From positions 1 through 64,000 of the forward strand of contig JAXMHH010000005.1 in assembly GCA_046346845.1 (NCBI GenBank): a DNA stretch of 64,000 nucleotides. The letters run 5' to 3'. Shown piece after piece: positions 8,336-16,734 of this stretch (position 1 is its first letter; every line of letters starts with the position of its first letter). This stretch comes from DSSB01 sp046346845 (GTDB lineage Bacteria; UBA10199; DSSB01). A model generated the notes under the pieces. It ran no database searches. It had not been told where the DNA came from and saw only the letters and a program-made list of their open reading frames with translations. Made by a program: the position numbers and the translations under genes.

Positions 8336-11019
8336 GCCAAACCGGCAACCACGTCCTGATCACCGGCGTCACGGGCTTCGTCGGCAAGGTCGTCCTGGAA
8401 GAGATCCTGCGCCGCTCGGAGGAATTCCGGCTGGGCCAGGTCTTCGTCCTCATCCGCCCCGGCAAGAAGGGACACTCCCCGCAAGAGCGCTTCCATCAAG
8501 AGGTGGCGGCATCGCCCTGTTTTTCCAAGCTCCCTCCGGATTGGGAAAAACGGGTGACGGTGATCGGCGGGGAATTGAGCGAGGCCTGCTGCGGCATCGC
8601 TGCCTCGGATCGCCAGCGGCTGGCGGAGGGGCTCACCCACATCATCAATTGCGCCGCCTCCGTCGAGTTCGACCTGCCCCTGCCGGTGGCCGCCAAGGCG
8701 AACGTCGCCAGCAGCCTCCACGTCTTGGAACTGGCCAAGGCCTGCACCCGGCTCGAGCGTTTTGTGAACGTCTCGACCGCCTACGTGACCCCGCACCGGG
8801 GCGACGAGGTCCCCGTCCCGGAAGAGCCGGTGCGGCTGCCGCGCCCGGCCCGGGACATCTATCAAGGCATCCTCGACGGCAAATTCAACACGAAAAAATT
8901 GCTGAAAGAAACGGGGCATCCCAACACCTACACCCTGACCAAATGCCTCTCCGAACACTTGCTCTTGGAGAATCGCGGTTCGGTACCCCTCACCATTGTC
9001 CGCCCCAGCATCGTCTCGGCCTGCTGGAAATTTCCGTTTGCCGGCTGGATCGACAGCCGCGCCGCCTTCGCGGGCTTCGTATCGCTGATCGGCGCCGGTT
9101 ACCTGCGCGCGGTGGTGGTGCGCGAGGCCACCCGCCTCGACATCGTCCCCTGCGACGTGGTCGCCGACCGCATCCTGCGCAGCGCCTTCGCGGACCAGGG
9201 CCCCGAGCCCCGCATCCGCCACGCCGTCGCCGGACCCAGCCGCAGCTGCTCGGTGCGGGAGAACATCGACGTGATCGAGGGGTATTTCCGCCGTTTCCCC
9301 GTCGACCGTTACCCGCACCTTCGCTACACCGGCCCGGACAACCTGCAATTCCGGCTGCGGCACTGGCAATGGCACTTGGCGCCCAACAAGCTCAAAGCGG
9401 CGTTCTGCGGGCTCACCGGCAAGACCAAGCAGAAGCGGCAGCTGGAACGCCTGATCGGCAACCTCCATTACCTGAATACCGGCTTCCCCTATTTCACCCA
9501 TTGCAGCTTCGACTTCCGCGCCGCCATGCCCATCGACGATCCGACCTTCGAGAAGAAGGCCTACATCGAGACCGTCTGTCGCGGGGTGTACCGCTTTTTG
9601 ATGAAGAAGGACGACCGGGAGGTCCTGTTCGCGGGGCGCCGCCACCGCGGCTTCCAAGGCGACCTCCGCTGGGCGATCGGCAGGCCGAAGGGCAATGCGG
9701 CGATCCGCGCCTCCGCTTGGGCGGCCCGAAAGGTGCTGCGGCGCTGCGTGGACCAGATCACCTTCGACCGGGCCGGCTTCGAGGCCCTGCGTGCCCGACT
9801 CCCCCAAGACACCCTGCTGGTGGTGATCCCGACCCACCGCAGCTACCTCGATTTCATCCTCTGCTCCTACCTGTTCTTCGCCTACCCGGAGCTGGGCATC
9901 GGGATCCCCCACATCGCGGCGGCCCAGGAGTTCGGCAAGATCCCCCTCTTGGGAAAGATCATCCGGCAAACGCAGGCCTTCTACGTGCAGCGCGGACTGG
10001 GCCGGGAGAACCCCGAGTTGACGCGACAGATCCACGAGTTGGTGCGGCGCAAGGAGGCCTTGGAATTTTTCATCGAAGGCACCCGCAGCCGCTCCCGGGC
10101 CCCGCTCCAGCCCCGCCGCGGCATCCTGAAATGCCTGCAGGCCTCGGGGCAGACCTGCACGGCCTTGCCCCTCTCGATCAGCTATGACCGGGTTCCCGAA
10201 GAGGCGACCTTCAAGCGCGAGTTGAGCGGCGCGCCCAAGCCCAAGATGCGGCTCGGCGGCCTCTTGGCCTGGGTCGGCCGCGTCCTGCGCGGCGAGATCC
10301 GGCTGGGCCGCATCCACATCGCCTGCGGCGCGCCCTTGACCCTCGACGCGTCCAGCGACCCGGCCAGCTTTGGCCATGCGGTGATGGCCGAGTTGCAGGC
10401 GGGCCTGGCCCCGACCACCCATCACCTGCGCGCCTTCCTCCAGGAAAACCCCATTCCCGGACTCGGATTGGAGTGGCTGAAGTCCGCGATCGAGGCCCGG
10501 GGCGGCCGCATCCTGGAAAGCCCGCTCAAGGGCGAAGAGAAGATCCCGCGCTCGGTCGGTTTCACCTTTCAATACCAGTGGAGCCACTACTTCTTCGCCG
10601 AGGCCCTGGCCGCCTTCCCCGAGCATTCGGCGATCCGGCATTTCATCCTCCGAAACCTTTACATGGATTTGCCTCCCCCGGCGGCTACCGAAGGCGCGCC
10701 GTCCGACGAGCGCCTGCAGGCCTTGCTGCGGGCCCTCTTCGAACCAGTGTGTCGCGCCTATTTCGAGACGGCGGAATTGCTCGGGCGCCATGCGGAAAAG
10801 ATCCCCTTCCGCTCCGCCGTGGAATTGCTTCCGCAGGTATCCGGCGTTCCCCTGCCTTACCTCGAGGCCTGCCTGGAAGACCTGCTCGAACGGGAGATCC
10901 TCGTCGCCTTGCCCAAGGGAGAAGGCTATGCCTGGGGCCCCAAGGCCCAAGATTTAAATCGCTACCGAGAGGCCTGCCGCTGGCCCGAGGTCGGGTCGCG
11001 CCTCGCCGCGGTCGGATAA
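8332..11019 (+). CDS. Fusion: fatty acyl reductase (FAR) + DHAP acyltransferase (GNPAT-like)
   Basis: 895 residues with two enzymes in one chain. Residues 1-450 are a fatty acyl-CoA/ACP reductase: NAD(P) motif TGVTGFVG (11-18), VSTAYV (147-152), the YxxxK pair in YTLTK (200-204), and a C-terminal extension resembling the FAR_C/'sterile' domain. Residues 480-895 are a PlsB-type acyltransferase: HRSYLD (502-507, the HX4D catalytic motif), EGTRSRS (582-588) and LPLSISYDRV followed by a PKPK block, which resembles animal dihydroxyacetone-phosphate acyltransferase more than bacterial PlsB. It would supply both AGPS substrates, a fatty alcohol and acyl-DHAP. It overlaps the AGPS gene by 4 bp. Chain-length preference is unknown. 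Confidence 0.88.
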   Translation: MSQTGNHVLITGVTGFVGKVVLEEILRRSEEFRLGQVFVLIRPGKKGHSPQERFHQEVAASPCFSKLPPDWEKRVTVIGGELSEACCGIAASDRQRLAEGLTHIINCAASVEFDLPLPVAAKANVASSLHVLELAKACTRLERFVNVSTAYVTPHRGDEVPVPEEPVRLPRPARDIYQGILDGKFNTKKLLKETGHPNTYTLTKCLSEHLLLENRGSVPLTIVRPSIVSACWKFPFAGWIDSRAAFAGFVSLIGAGYLRAVVVREATRLDIVPCDVVADRILRSAFADQGPEPRIRHAVAGPSRSCSVRENIDVIEGYFRRFPVDRYPHLRYTGPDNLQFRLRHWQWHLAPNKLKAAFCGLTGKTKQKRQLERLIGNLHYLNTGFPYFTHCSFDFRAAMPIDDPTFEKKAYIETVCRGVYRFLMKKDDREVLFAGRRHRGFQGDLRWAIGRPKGNAAIRASAWAARKVLRRCVDQITFDRAGFEALRARLPQDTLLVVIPTHRSYLDFILCSYLFFAYPELGIGIPHIAAAQEFGKIPLLGKIIRQTQAFYVQRGLGRENPELTRQIHELVRRKEALEFFIEGTRSRSRAPLQPRRGILKCLQASGQTCTALPLSISYDRVPEEATFKRELSGAPKPKMRLGGLLAWVGRVLRGEIRLGRIHIACGAPLTLDASSDPASFGHAVMAELQAGLAPTTHHLRAFLQENPIPGLGLEWLKSAIEARGGRILESPLKGEEKIPRSVGFTFQYQWSHYFFAEALAAFPEHSAIRHFILRNLYMDLPPPAATEGAPSDERLQALLRALFEPVCRAYFETAELLGRHAEKIPFRSAVELLPQVSGVPLPYLEACLEDLLEREILVALPKGEGYAWGPKAQDLNRYREACRWPEVGSRLAAVG

Positions 11020-11029
11020 GGAGCTCGTC

Positions 11030-12097
11030 ATGAAGAAAAAACCCGTCCTCGTCACCGGAGCCACCGGTTTTCTCGGCCGGCATTTGCTGCAGGCCCTCGT
11101 TCAGGATCCCGCCGTCCAGCCGATCGCCCTGGTCCGGGACCGGAAAAGCTGGACCTCGCAGAACTGGACGCACGGCCTCAAGGGCATCGAGCTGATCGAA
11201 GGCTCCGTGACCCAGGCCGATTCCTGGAGCGAGGATCCCCGCCTCCAGGGCCTGTCCGGCATCTACCATCTGGCGGCGATCATCAAGCACACCCGCAAGG
11301 ACCCCGAAGAGATGCTCCATACCAACGTCGAGGGAATGCGGGCGATGGTGCGGCTCGGCGCGAAATACCACTGCCGGGTCGTCTTCGTCTCCACCTCGGG
11401 GACCGTGGGCTGTTTCCCCACCCCAGCAGAGTCGGCGGACGAGCGAGCGCCCTACCAAGAAAAGACCGTCGGCGCCTGGCCCTATTACGCCTCCAAGATC
11501 CGGGCGGAGCAAGAAGGGAAGAAACTCGCCGCGCAGTTGGGCGTCGAACTGGTGATCCTCCGGCCTCCCGTCCTGCTGGGACCGGGCGACCACCGGATGC
11601 GCGCCACCAGCCACATTGCCCGCCTGTTGCGGGGCAAGCTGCCCTTCATCGTCAACGGCGGCATGCACTTCGTCGACATCCGCGACGTCACCCAAGCGAT
11701 GCTACGGGCGATGGAAATCCGCAATCCCAAGCCCGTCTACCACCTATGCGGAACGACCTACCGCATCGAGGACTTTTTTAAGACGGTCGCCGAATTGGGG
11801 CATGTCCCCCCGCCCAAGCTGCAATTGCCCTCCTTCGCGGCGAAGCTCTTGGCCAAGACCTCGGGGCTCTTGGACTCAATCCTGCCCCCGCGCCCCCACC
11901 CCTTCCTGCCGGATCCCGTGGTCTTCGAGATGGCCTCCAAATACTGGGGCCTCAAGTCCCTCTACGCCAAACAAGACCTGGGCTTCGTTTCAAGAAACCC
12001 GGAAGAGACGCTGCGCGATACTATCGCCTGGCTGAGGGAGAATGTGCCGGAGCTGAAACAGGCGGCGGAGGGGAAGTTAAAAGCGGCCGAGCTTTAA
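11030..12097 (+). CDS. NAD(P)-dependent epimerase/dehydratase-type SDR, candidate alkyl-DHAP reductase
   Basis: 355 residues, with SD AAGGAGCTC just before ATG 11030. It is an extended SDR: NAD(P) motif TGATGFLGRHLLQ at the start, an STSG active-site strand (FVSTSGTVGC), and the catalytic YxxxK in WPYYASKIRAEQ. The pattern resembles 3-beta-HSD/dihydroflavonol reductases. It follows the FAR-acyltransferase gene by 10 bp, so it belongs to the ether-lipid operon. The one step still missing there is reduction of alkyl-DHAP (or acyl-DHAP) at C2, and this enzyme is the natural candidate. That assignment is inference from context; a second fatty-acyl or sugar reductase remains possible. Confidence 0.85.
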   Translation: MKKKPVLVTGATGFLGRHLLQALVQDPAVQPIALVRDRKSWTSQNWTHGLKGIELIEGSVTQADSWSEDPRLQGLSGIYHLAAIIKHTRKDPEEMLHTNVEGMRAMVRLGAKYHCRVVFVSTSGTVGCFPTPAESADERAPYQEKTVGAWPYYASKIRAEQEGKKLAAQLGVELVILRPPVLLGPGDHRMRATSHIARLLRGKLPFIVNGGMHFVDIRDVTQAMLRAMEIRNPKPVYHLCGTTYRIEDFFKTVAELGHVPPPKLQLPSFAAKLLAKTSGLLDSILPPRPHPFLPDPVVFEMASKYWGLKSLYAKQDLGFVSRNPEETLRDTIAWLRENVPELKQAAEGKLKAAEL

Positions 12098-12161
12098 ACC
12101 AAGATTGCTATCCCGCTTTTCGCCTTGACCCCGGCGGGCGAGATCCTTCACCTTGTCCGGA

Positions 12162-13559
12162 ATGAAAAAGCTCTTCGCCCCCATCGACGCCGCCTCCCTG
12201 GGCATGTTCCGCATCCTGTTCGGGGCCTTGATGGCCTGGCAGGCCTGGTACTTTCTGGAAAAAAGCCGCTACGTTTCCTATTTTCTAAAACCTGGCTTCC
12301 ATTTCACCTACGAACTCTTTCCCTTCGTCCGGCCCCTGCCCGCGCCCTACTTCGTCGCCCTGCTCGTCGCGATGCTGGCGGCCGCCATCCTGATCTCGCT
12401 GGGGCTGTATTACCGGTTCGCGGTGTTGAGCTATCTGCTGGGCTTTTCCTACATCTTCCTCTTGGACAAGGCCTATTATAACAACCACTACTACGCGATC
12501 ATCCTGCTCTGTTTCCTGATGCTGTTCGTGGACGGCACGAACTGGGCCTCGCTGGACGCCCTCCGCCGGCCACGTCCCGCCGTCGTCCCCTACTGGCAGC
12601 TCTTCCTGCTGCGGGCGCAGGTCTTCGTCGTCTACTTCTTCGGCGGCATCGCCAAGCTCAACTCGGACTGGCTGCACGGCGAACCGATGCGCCACTGGCT
12701 GGTCAAATCGAGCGGCCTCCCCGTGGTGGGCCCCCTGCTCACCACGCCCTGGGCCCCTTATTTCTTCAGCTGGGGCGGACTGGCCTTCGACCTCTCCATC
12801 GGCTTCCTGCTCTGGTGGCGCAAGACGCGGCTCTGGGCCTTTTTCGCGATCCTCTTCTTCAACCTGACCAACAGCCTGCTCTTTCAGATCGGGGTCTTCC
12901 CCTTCCTGATGATCGCGACGGCGACCCTGTTCGACGAACCGGATTGGCCGAGAAAAATCCTCCCCCTCCAATCCCCAGCTCCGGACTTGAGCCTTGCAAC
13001 GGGACTGGACGCGCGGCGCGGGGCCGTCACCGCCTTCGTCTTCCTCTACCTCGGATTGCAGTTCTTCCTGCCGCTGCGCCATTGGCTCTATCCCGGAGAG
13101 GTCAGCTGGACCGAGCAGGGCCATTATTTTTCCTGGCATATGAAATTGCGCGACAAGAGCGGACACCTGAAGTTTTACGCCGGAGACGCGAAGACGGGGG
13201 CACTCGAGGAGGTCGACCCCGGCCTGGAGTTGAACTCCTTCCAGCGGGCCAAGCTGATCCAACGCCCCCAGTTCATCTACCAATACGCCCAACATTTAAA
13301 AGACCAATTGCTGGCCCGCGGCGTGGCTGAGCCCATGGTTCGCGTGGATGCCTGGGTCTCCCTGAACGGACGTCCCCTCCAACAGGCCATCGACCCGACA
13401 GTCAACCTGGCCTCCACTCCCTCCAGCCTGTGGCGCGGCGACCCTTGGATCCTGCCCCTCGATCCCAATAGCCGCCCCGGCACTCTTTCTTACGAGGAAT
13501 GGGAGGCGCAAAAAAAAGGCCCTCGCGAGGAGCGAGGGCCCGAAGGGCAAGAACCGTAA
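12162..13559 (+). CDS. HTTM-domain / vitamin-K-dependent gamma-carboxylase-like membrane protein
   Basis: About 465 residues from ATG 12162; a TTG three codons upstream is also open. Multiple membrane spans (ASLGMFRILFGALMAWQAW, LGFSYIFLLDKAYYNNHYY, LRAQVFVVYFFGGIAKLNSDWL) match the HTTM family. GGIAKLNSDW contains the Lys region that is catalytic in animal gamma-glutamyl carboxylase. The C-terminal part after about residue 290 is soluble. Bacterial members have no established substrate. It lies 64 bp after the SDR gene, on the same strand, so it is probably co-transcribed with the ether-lipid genes. Unusually, the last codons run through the hairpin that terminates the opposite-strand gene. 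Confidence 0.82.
   Translation: MKKLFAPIDAASLGMFRILFGALMAWQAWYFLEKSRYVSYFLKPGFHFTYELFPFVRPLPAPYFVALLVAMLAAAILISLGLYYRFAVLSYLLGFSYIFLLDKAYYNNHYYAIILLCFLMLFVDGTNWASLDALRRPRPAVVPYWQLFLLRAQVFVVYFFGGIAKLNSDWLHGEPMRHWLVKSSGLPVVGPLLTTPWAPYFFSWGGLAFDLSIGFLLWWRKTRLWAFFAILFFNLTNSLLFQIGVFPFLMIATATLFDEPDWPRKILPLQSPAPDLSLATGLDARRGAVTAFVFLYLGLQFFLPLRHWLYPGEVSWTEQGHYFSWHMKLRDKSGHLKFYAGDAKTGALEEVDPGLELNSFQRAKLIQRPQFIYQYAQHLKDQLLARGVAEPMVRVDAWVSLNGRPLQQAIDPTVNLASTPSSLWRGDPWILPLDPNSRPGTLSYEEWEAQKKGPREERGPEGQEP
13510..13540 (-). terminator. Intrinsic terminator for the minus-strand Cys-rich gene, inside an opposite-strand CDS
   Basis: Stem GGCCCTCGC (13518-13526) pairs perfectly with GCGAGGGCC (13532-13540) around a 5-nt loop. 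Read on the minus strand it is followed by eight T residues (A8 at 13510-13517 on the plus strand). It sits 27 bp beyond the stop of the minus-strand gene at 13567. It is embedded in the last codons of the plus-strand HTTM gene. Confidence 0.85.
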
Positions 13560-13566
13560 TTCGAGC

Positions 13567-13851
13567 TCAGAAGGCGGGGTCGTCCACGTCGATGACGGGG
13601 TCGATGTCGTCGACGATGACCTCGCAGTTTTGGCAGTTCACCACGTTGCAGACCCCGTTCTCGAAGGTAAAGGAATCGCAGTCGTTGGAACTGGAGTAGT
13701 TCTGGCAGTCGCTGACCGTGCTGACGTTGACGTCGCCGCTGCAGGGCCCGGCATTGCCGTTGCCGCAGGTGGCAAAGACGGCGCTGAACACGAAGGCGAC
13801 GGGAATCATGACCAGCAAGGCACGCACCCCGTTCAAGATGAATTTTCGCAT
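13567..13851 (-). CDS. Small secreted cysteine-rich, acidic-tailed protein
   Basis: 94 residues with an N-terminal signal peptide (MRKFILNGVRALLVMIP then VAFVFSAVFA). The mature part holds seven cysteines spaced through a polar, Asn/Ser-rich chain, including NCQNC, and ends in an Asp-rich tail (VDDIDPVIDVDDPAF). The Cys after the signal is preceded by Thr, so it does not fit a lipobox well. I do not recognise the family. Metal binding or disulfide-stabilised secretion are possibilities. GGGAG lies 8-9 bp before the ATG. It has its own FNR-type promoter and its own intrinsic terminator, so it is a monocistronic, separately regulated unit. Confidence 0.75.
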   Translation of the reverse strand: MRKFILNGVRALLVMIPVAFVFSAVFATCGNGNAGPCSGDVNVSTVSDCQNYSSSNDCDSFTFENGVCNVVNCQNCEVIVDDIDPVIDVDDPAF

Positions 13852-13893
13852 GAATAGGCTCCCTCTAGTGATGATGGAAAAGGAATGGGGCCG

Positions 13894-13936
13894 ATTCTAG
13901 GGGGAAAGCGGAATCCAGGCAATTGATTTTCGTCAA
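13894..13936 (-). promoter_or_regulatory. FNR/DNR-type (CRP-family) class II promoter for the Cys-rich protein
   Basis: The plus strand reads TTGATTTTCGTCAA at 13923-13936. It fits the FNR/DNR dyad TTGAY-N4-RTCAA with both half-sites intact. On the minus strand, TAGAAT occupies 13899-13894. If that is the -10 element, the start site is near 13887 and the dyad centre lies at about -42.5, the arrangement of a class II FNR-activated promoter. The start codon at 13851 follows about 36 nt later with an SD in between. The box overlaps the stop codon of the upstream radical SAM gene. Confidence 0.6.
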
Positions 13937-15810
13937 GAAATCGCCGGCTCGAGGGTGTACTGAAAGGGCGCCAATTCCTGCTGGAAGCAAAGGTAGGCCG
14001 TCTGGGTGAGGCGGATTTGGATCTGATTGCCGTAGCGCTTCAACCTCCGGAGCAAGGGTCGCAGGGTTACCAGACCGGATTGCCCGAGGCTGCGCAGGTC
14101 CAGGACGATCGAGCCCTGGCAGCGCTTGAGGTAGCGCCGCAGGCTCCGGAGCAGCAGCTTGGCCCCGCGCGGATCGAGGTTTTCCTTCAGTCCGATCCAG
14201 ATTCGCTCGGTCCCCTGCCGCACCGAGATCTTCAAGGCCACTTGCTGGTGCAGCTTGCGGTAGAGATTCTGGACCAGGCCCCGCTGGAAGTGCCGCTGGG
14301 TCCATTCACCGAGGGCGGAGGGCTTCTCCAGTCGCCGGCGCACGAAGGACCGGAGCGAGATCGCGGCGACCCAATCCGAGACGATCAGGGAAAGCACCCG
14401 CGGGTTGCGCATTCCCAAGAGCATGGAACGCCCGAAATAGTACATCCGGCGGGGGCCTCCCGCCAGCACCCCGCGGATCAGGAATCGCCCCACGAGGCGG
14501 AGCTTGGTCCGCCAATCGAGGTTGGCGGCGAGGTTGGGTTGCCGCAAATGGGCGACCTTGTTGGCGATGCGGCGGTAGATGCTCCGATCGGAGCTCAAGC
14601 GCTGGTGCAGGCCGACGTAGCCGGTGACCAGCTCCGCAGCGCTCATCTGCAAGGGCACGATGTTGGTGAAGGCCCGGGTCTGGTCGGCGTCGGTCCCGTC
14701 CGTGAGACGACCCTGCTCTTGCAAGCGGCGGTAGAGCGGGGTCTTGGGCAAGGCCACCAAGACCCCCGCCATCGCGATCACGATGCCCGAGGCCTCGATG
14801 AAGCGATACTGACGCTCGAAGATGCTGGTGTCGTCGGAGTCGAAGCCGACGATGAAGCCGGCCAGGATGTCGAGCCCCCCTTCGTGGATCCGGCGGATCT
14901 TTTCCAAGAGACTGCCCTTGGTATTCTGGACCTTCTTGATCTCTTTCAGGCTCTCCTCGCTCGGCGACTCGATGCCGATGAAGACCCATTCGAAATTGGC
15001 GCGGCGCATGCCCTCGAGCAAGGCCTCGTCGTCGGCGAGATTGACGGAGGCCTCGGTCCCGAAGTTGAAGCGATAGCCGTGGCGCTCCTGGTATTCCGCC
15101 AAGAAGACCAGCAGGTCCTTGGCCAATTTCTTGTTGCCGATGAAGTTGTCGTCGACGAAGAAGACCCGCCTCACGCCGCGTTCGCGGAGGCAGTCCAGCT
15201 CTCTCTCGATTTGGGCGACCGCCTTGTTGCGCGGCGTGCGGCCGAACATCACGATGATGTCGCAAAACTCGCACTGGAAGGGACAGCCCCGGGAGAACTG
15301 CAGGGAAACCCGCTGGTAGCGGTCGAGCTTGAGCAGGTCGAAGCGGGGACAAGGGGAGTCGTGCAGGTTGACCGTCCCGCTCTCCTGATAAAGGGCCTGC
15401 GGGCACCCCGCCAGGTAATCGCGGCAGAATTGCGGCCAAATATACTCGGCCTCGCCCGCGATCACGCTGTCGGCGAGCTCGGTGAATTCCTCCGGGCAGA
15501 GCGAGGCGAAGCTCCCGCCCGCGACGACGAAGATCCCGCGGGACTTAAAATGGCGCAGGATCTCCTTTTGCCGCGGCGCCTGCACCCCCATGCCGCAGAC
15601 CCCGACCAAATCGGCCTCCGCCAGCCAATCGAGGGGCTCGATGTTCTCATCGACGATTTCGATTTCCCAATCCGGCGGACAGAGGGCCGCCAGGGTCGCC
15701 AGGCCCAGGGGGGAATTGAGGGTCTTGATTTCGGTGATGACCTTTTGATGGGCCCACTCAAAGCTCCAAAAACTCTCCGGAAACTTTGGGTTGATCAGGA
15801 GGAGCTTCAT
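13933..15810 (-). CDS. B12-binding-domain radical SAM protein with a C-terminal STAS-like extension
   Basis: 625 residues. An N-terminal cobalamin-binding-like Rossmann domain (about 1-140; NSPLGLATLAALCP, IVDENIEPLDW, VVAGGSFASL) precedes a radical SAM core with the 4Fe-4S motif CPFQCEFC and FVDDNFIGNK (about 175-400). The segment after the core matches the DUF4070 region that follows radical SAM in this family (QMSAAELVTGYVGLHQRL). Beyond about residue 520 is an extra domain with IWIGLKENLDPRGAKLLL and SIVLDLRSLGQSGLVTL, which looks like a STAS/MlaB-type fold. Members act on hopanoids, lipids or other complex substrates. No substrate can be assigned here. It is minus-strand, downstream of an ABC ATPase gene. 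Confidence 0.85.
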   Translation of the reverse strand: MKLLLINPKFPESFWSFEWAHQKVITEIKTLNSPLGLATLAALCPPDWEIEIVDENIEPLDWLAEADLVGVCGMGVQAPRQKEILRHFKSRGIFVVAGGSFASLCPEEFTELADSVIAGEAEYIWPQFCRDYLAGCPQALYQESGTVNLHDSPCPRFDLLKLDRYQRVSLQFSRGCPFQCEFCDIIVMFGRTPRNKAVAQIERELDCLRERGVRRVFFVDDNFIGNKKLAKDLLVFLAEYQERHGYRFNFGTEASVNLADDEALLEGMRRANFEWVFIGIESPSEESLKEIKKVQNTKGSLLEKIRRIHEGGLDILAGFIVGFDSDDTSIFERQYRFIEASGIVIAMAGVLVALPKTPLYRRLQEQGRLTDGTDADQTRAFTNIVPLQMSAAELVTGYVGLHQRLSSDRSIYRRIANKVAHLRQPNLAANLDWRTKLRLVGRFLIRGVLAGGPRRMYYFGRSMLLGMRNPRVLSLIVSDWVAAISLRSFVRRRLEKPSALGEWTQRHFQRGLVQNLYRKLHQQVALKISVRQGTERIWIGLKENLDPRGAKLLLRSLRRYLKRCQGSIVLDLRSLGQSGLVTLRPLLRRLKRYGNQIQIRLTQTAYLCFQQELAPFQYTLEPAIS

Positions 15811-15876
15811 GAAGAAATAAGTTTAAGACGATTCGGAAATTTGTACAAAGGGATATCTGCCGAAGCCGGAAATTTC

Positions 15877-16671
15877 TCAGAGAATTTTTCCGGGACCGGC
15901 GGCCACGGCGGCTCGATAGCGCCCGCCTTCGCCCCTCACCCGAATCCGACAGCCGTAGGCAGCGCTCAGCAGGGGGCCGGTCAAGACCCGGCGTTTCGGG
16001 CCACAGGCCAGGGCCCTCCCCTCCTTCATCAATAGAACCTCTTGAAAAATAGGAATAATTTCTTCGACGTGGTGGGTGACCAAGACCAAGGTCGGGGCCC
16101 CCCGCCGGCGCCCCAGGCGATTGAGGAAGGCCAAAAAGTGCTCCCGGGCCACCAGGTCCAGACCGGCGCAGGGCTCGTCCAACAGCAATAGCCTGGGCCC
16201 CGCCATCAGGGCCCGGGCGATCAAGACCCGCTGCTGTTCCCCCTGCGAAAGATGGCCCCAGGCCCGCTCGGCCAGGGCCCCGCATTCGACCTCCCGCAGC
16301 AATCGCGCGGCGCGGCGCCGCTCGGCCTCCGGGATCTCGCCCCAATAATTGAGCATCGCCGCCTTCCCGCTGGCCACCGCGTGGAGGGCAGGTTCCTCAA
16401 AGCGGATCATCGGTCGCAGGGCCGAGCTGACCAGTCCGATCGCCTTGCGCAATTCGCGCCAGTCGCATTCGCCATAGCGCCGGCCCAGGACGCGGATCTC
16501 CCCCGAGCTCGGCGTCACGTAGGCGGTCAGGGCGCCCAACAGGGAGGTCTTGCCGGAACCGTTGGGGCCCAGGATGGCGCAGTGCCGACCCGCCTCGACC
16601 CGCCAGTCCAACGAACGCAAGATGCTCACCTCCCGCTGGACGGTCAGGCCTCGCACCTCGAGGATGGGCAT
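15877..16671 (-). CDS. ABC transporter ATP-binding protein, stand-alone
   Basis: 264 residues with all ABC ATPase motifs: Walker A GPNGSGKTS near residue 34, Q-loop region GLVSSALRPM, signature LSQGEQQR, Walker B LLLLDEPCAGLD and switch His in VTHHVEEI. The sequence resembles the ModF/PhrA-like or YlmA-type ATPases. No permease or binding protein gene is adjacent, so partners must lie elsewhere or the protein is not a transporter component. Downstream, after 66 bp, lies the radical SAM gene on the same strand. Confidence 0.88.
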   Translation of the reverse strand: MPILEVRGLTVQREVSILRSLDWRVEAGRHCAILGPNGSGKTSLLGALTAYVTPSSGEIRVLGRRYGECDWRELRKAIGLVSSALRPMIRFEEPALHAVASGKAAMLNYWGEIPEAERRRAARLLREVECGALAERAWGHLSQGEQQRVLIARALMAGPRLLLLDEPCAGLDLVAREHFLAFLNRLGRRRGAPTLVLVTHHVEEIIPIFQEVLLMKEGRALACGPKRRVLTGPLLSAAYGCRIRVRGEGGRYRAAVAAGPGKIL

Positions 16672-16734
16672 TGGACTTGGCTTGGACTTTGGGCGTTTCA
16701 GGCGAACCCCGTTTCGAAAGGAAAAAGCAAGCGG

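Noticed and set aside
8158..10950. 930-residue minus-strand open frame
   Set aside because: Antisense to the FAR-DHAPAT fusion, with GC-driven composition and no motif.
14017..16035. 672-residue plus-strand open frame
   Set aside because: Antisense to the radical SAM gene; no start support or motif.
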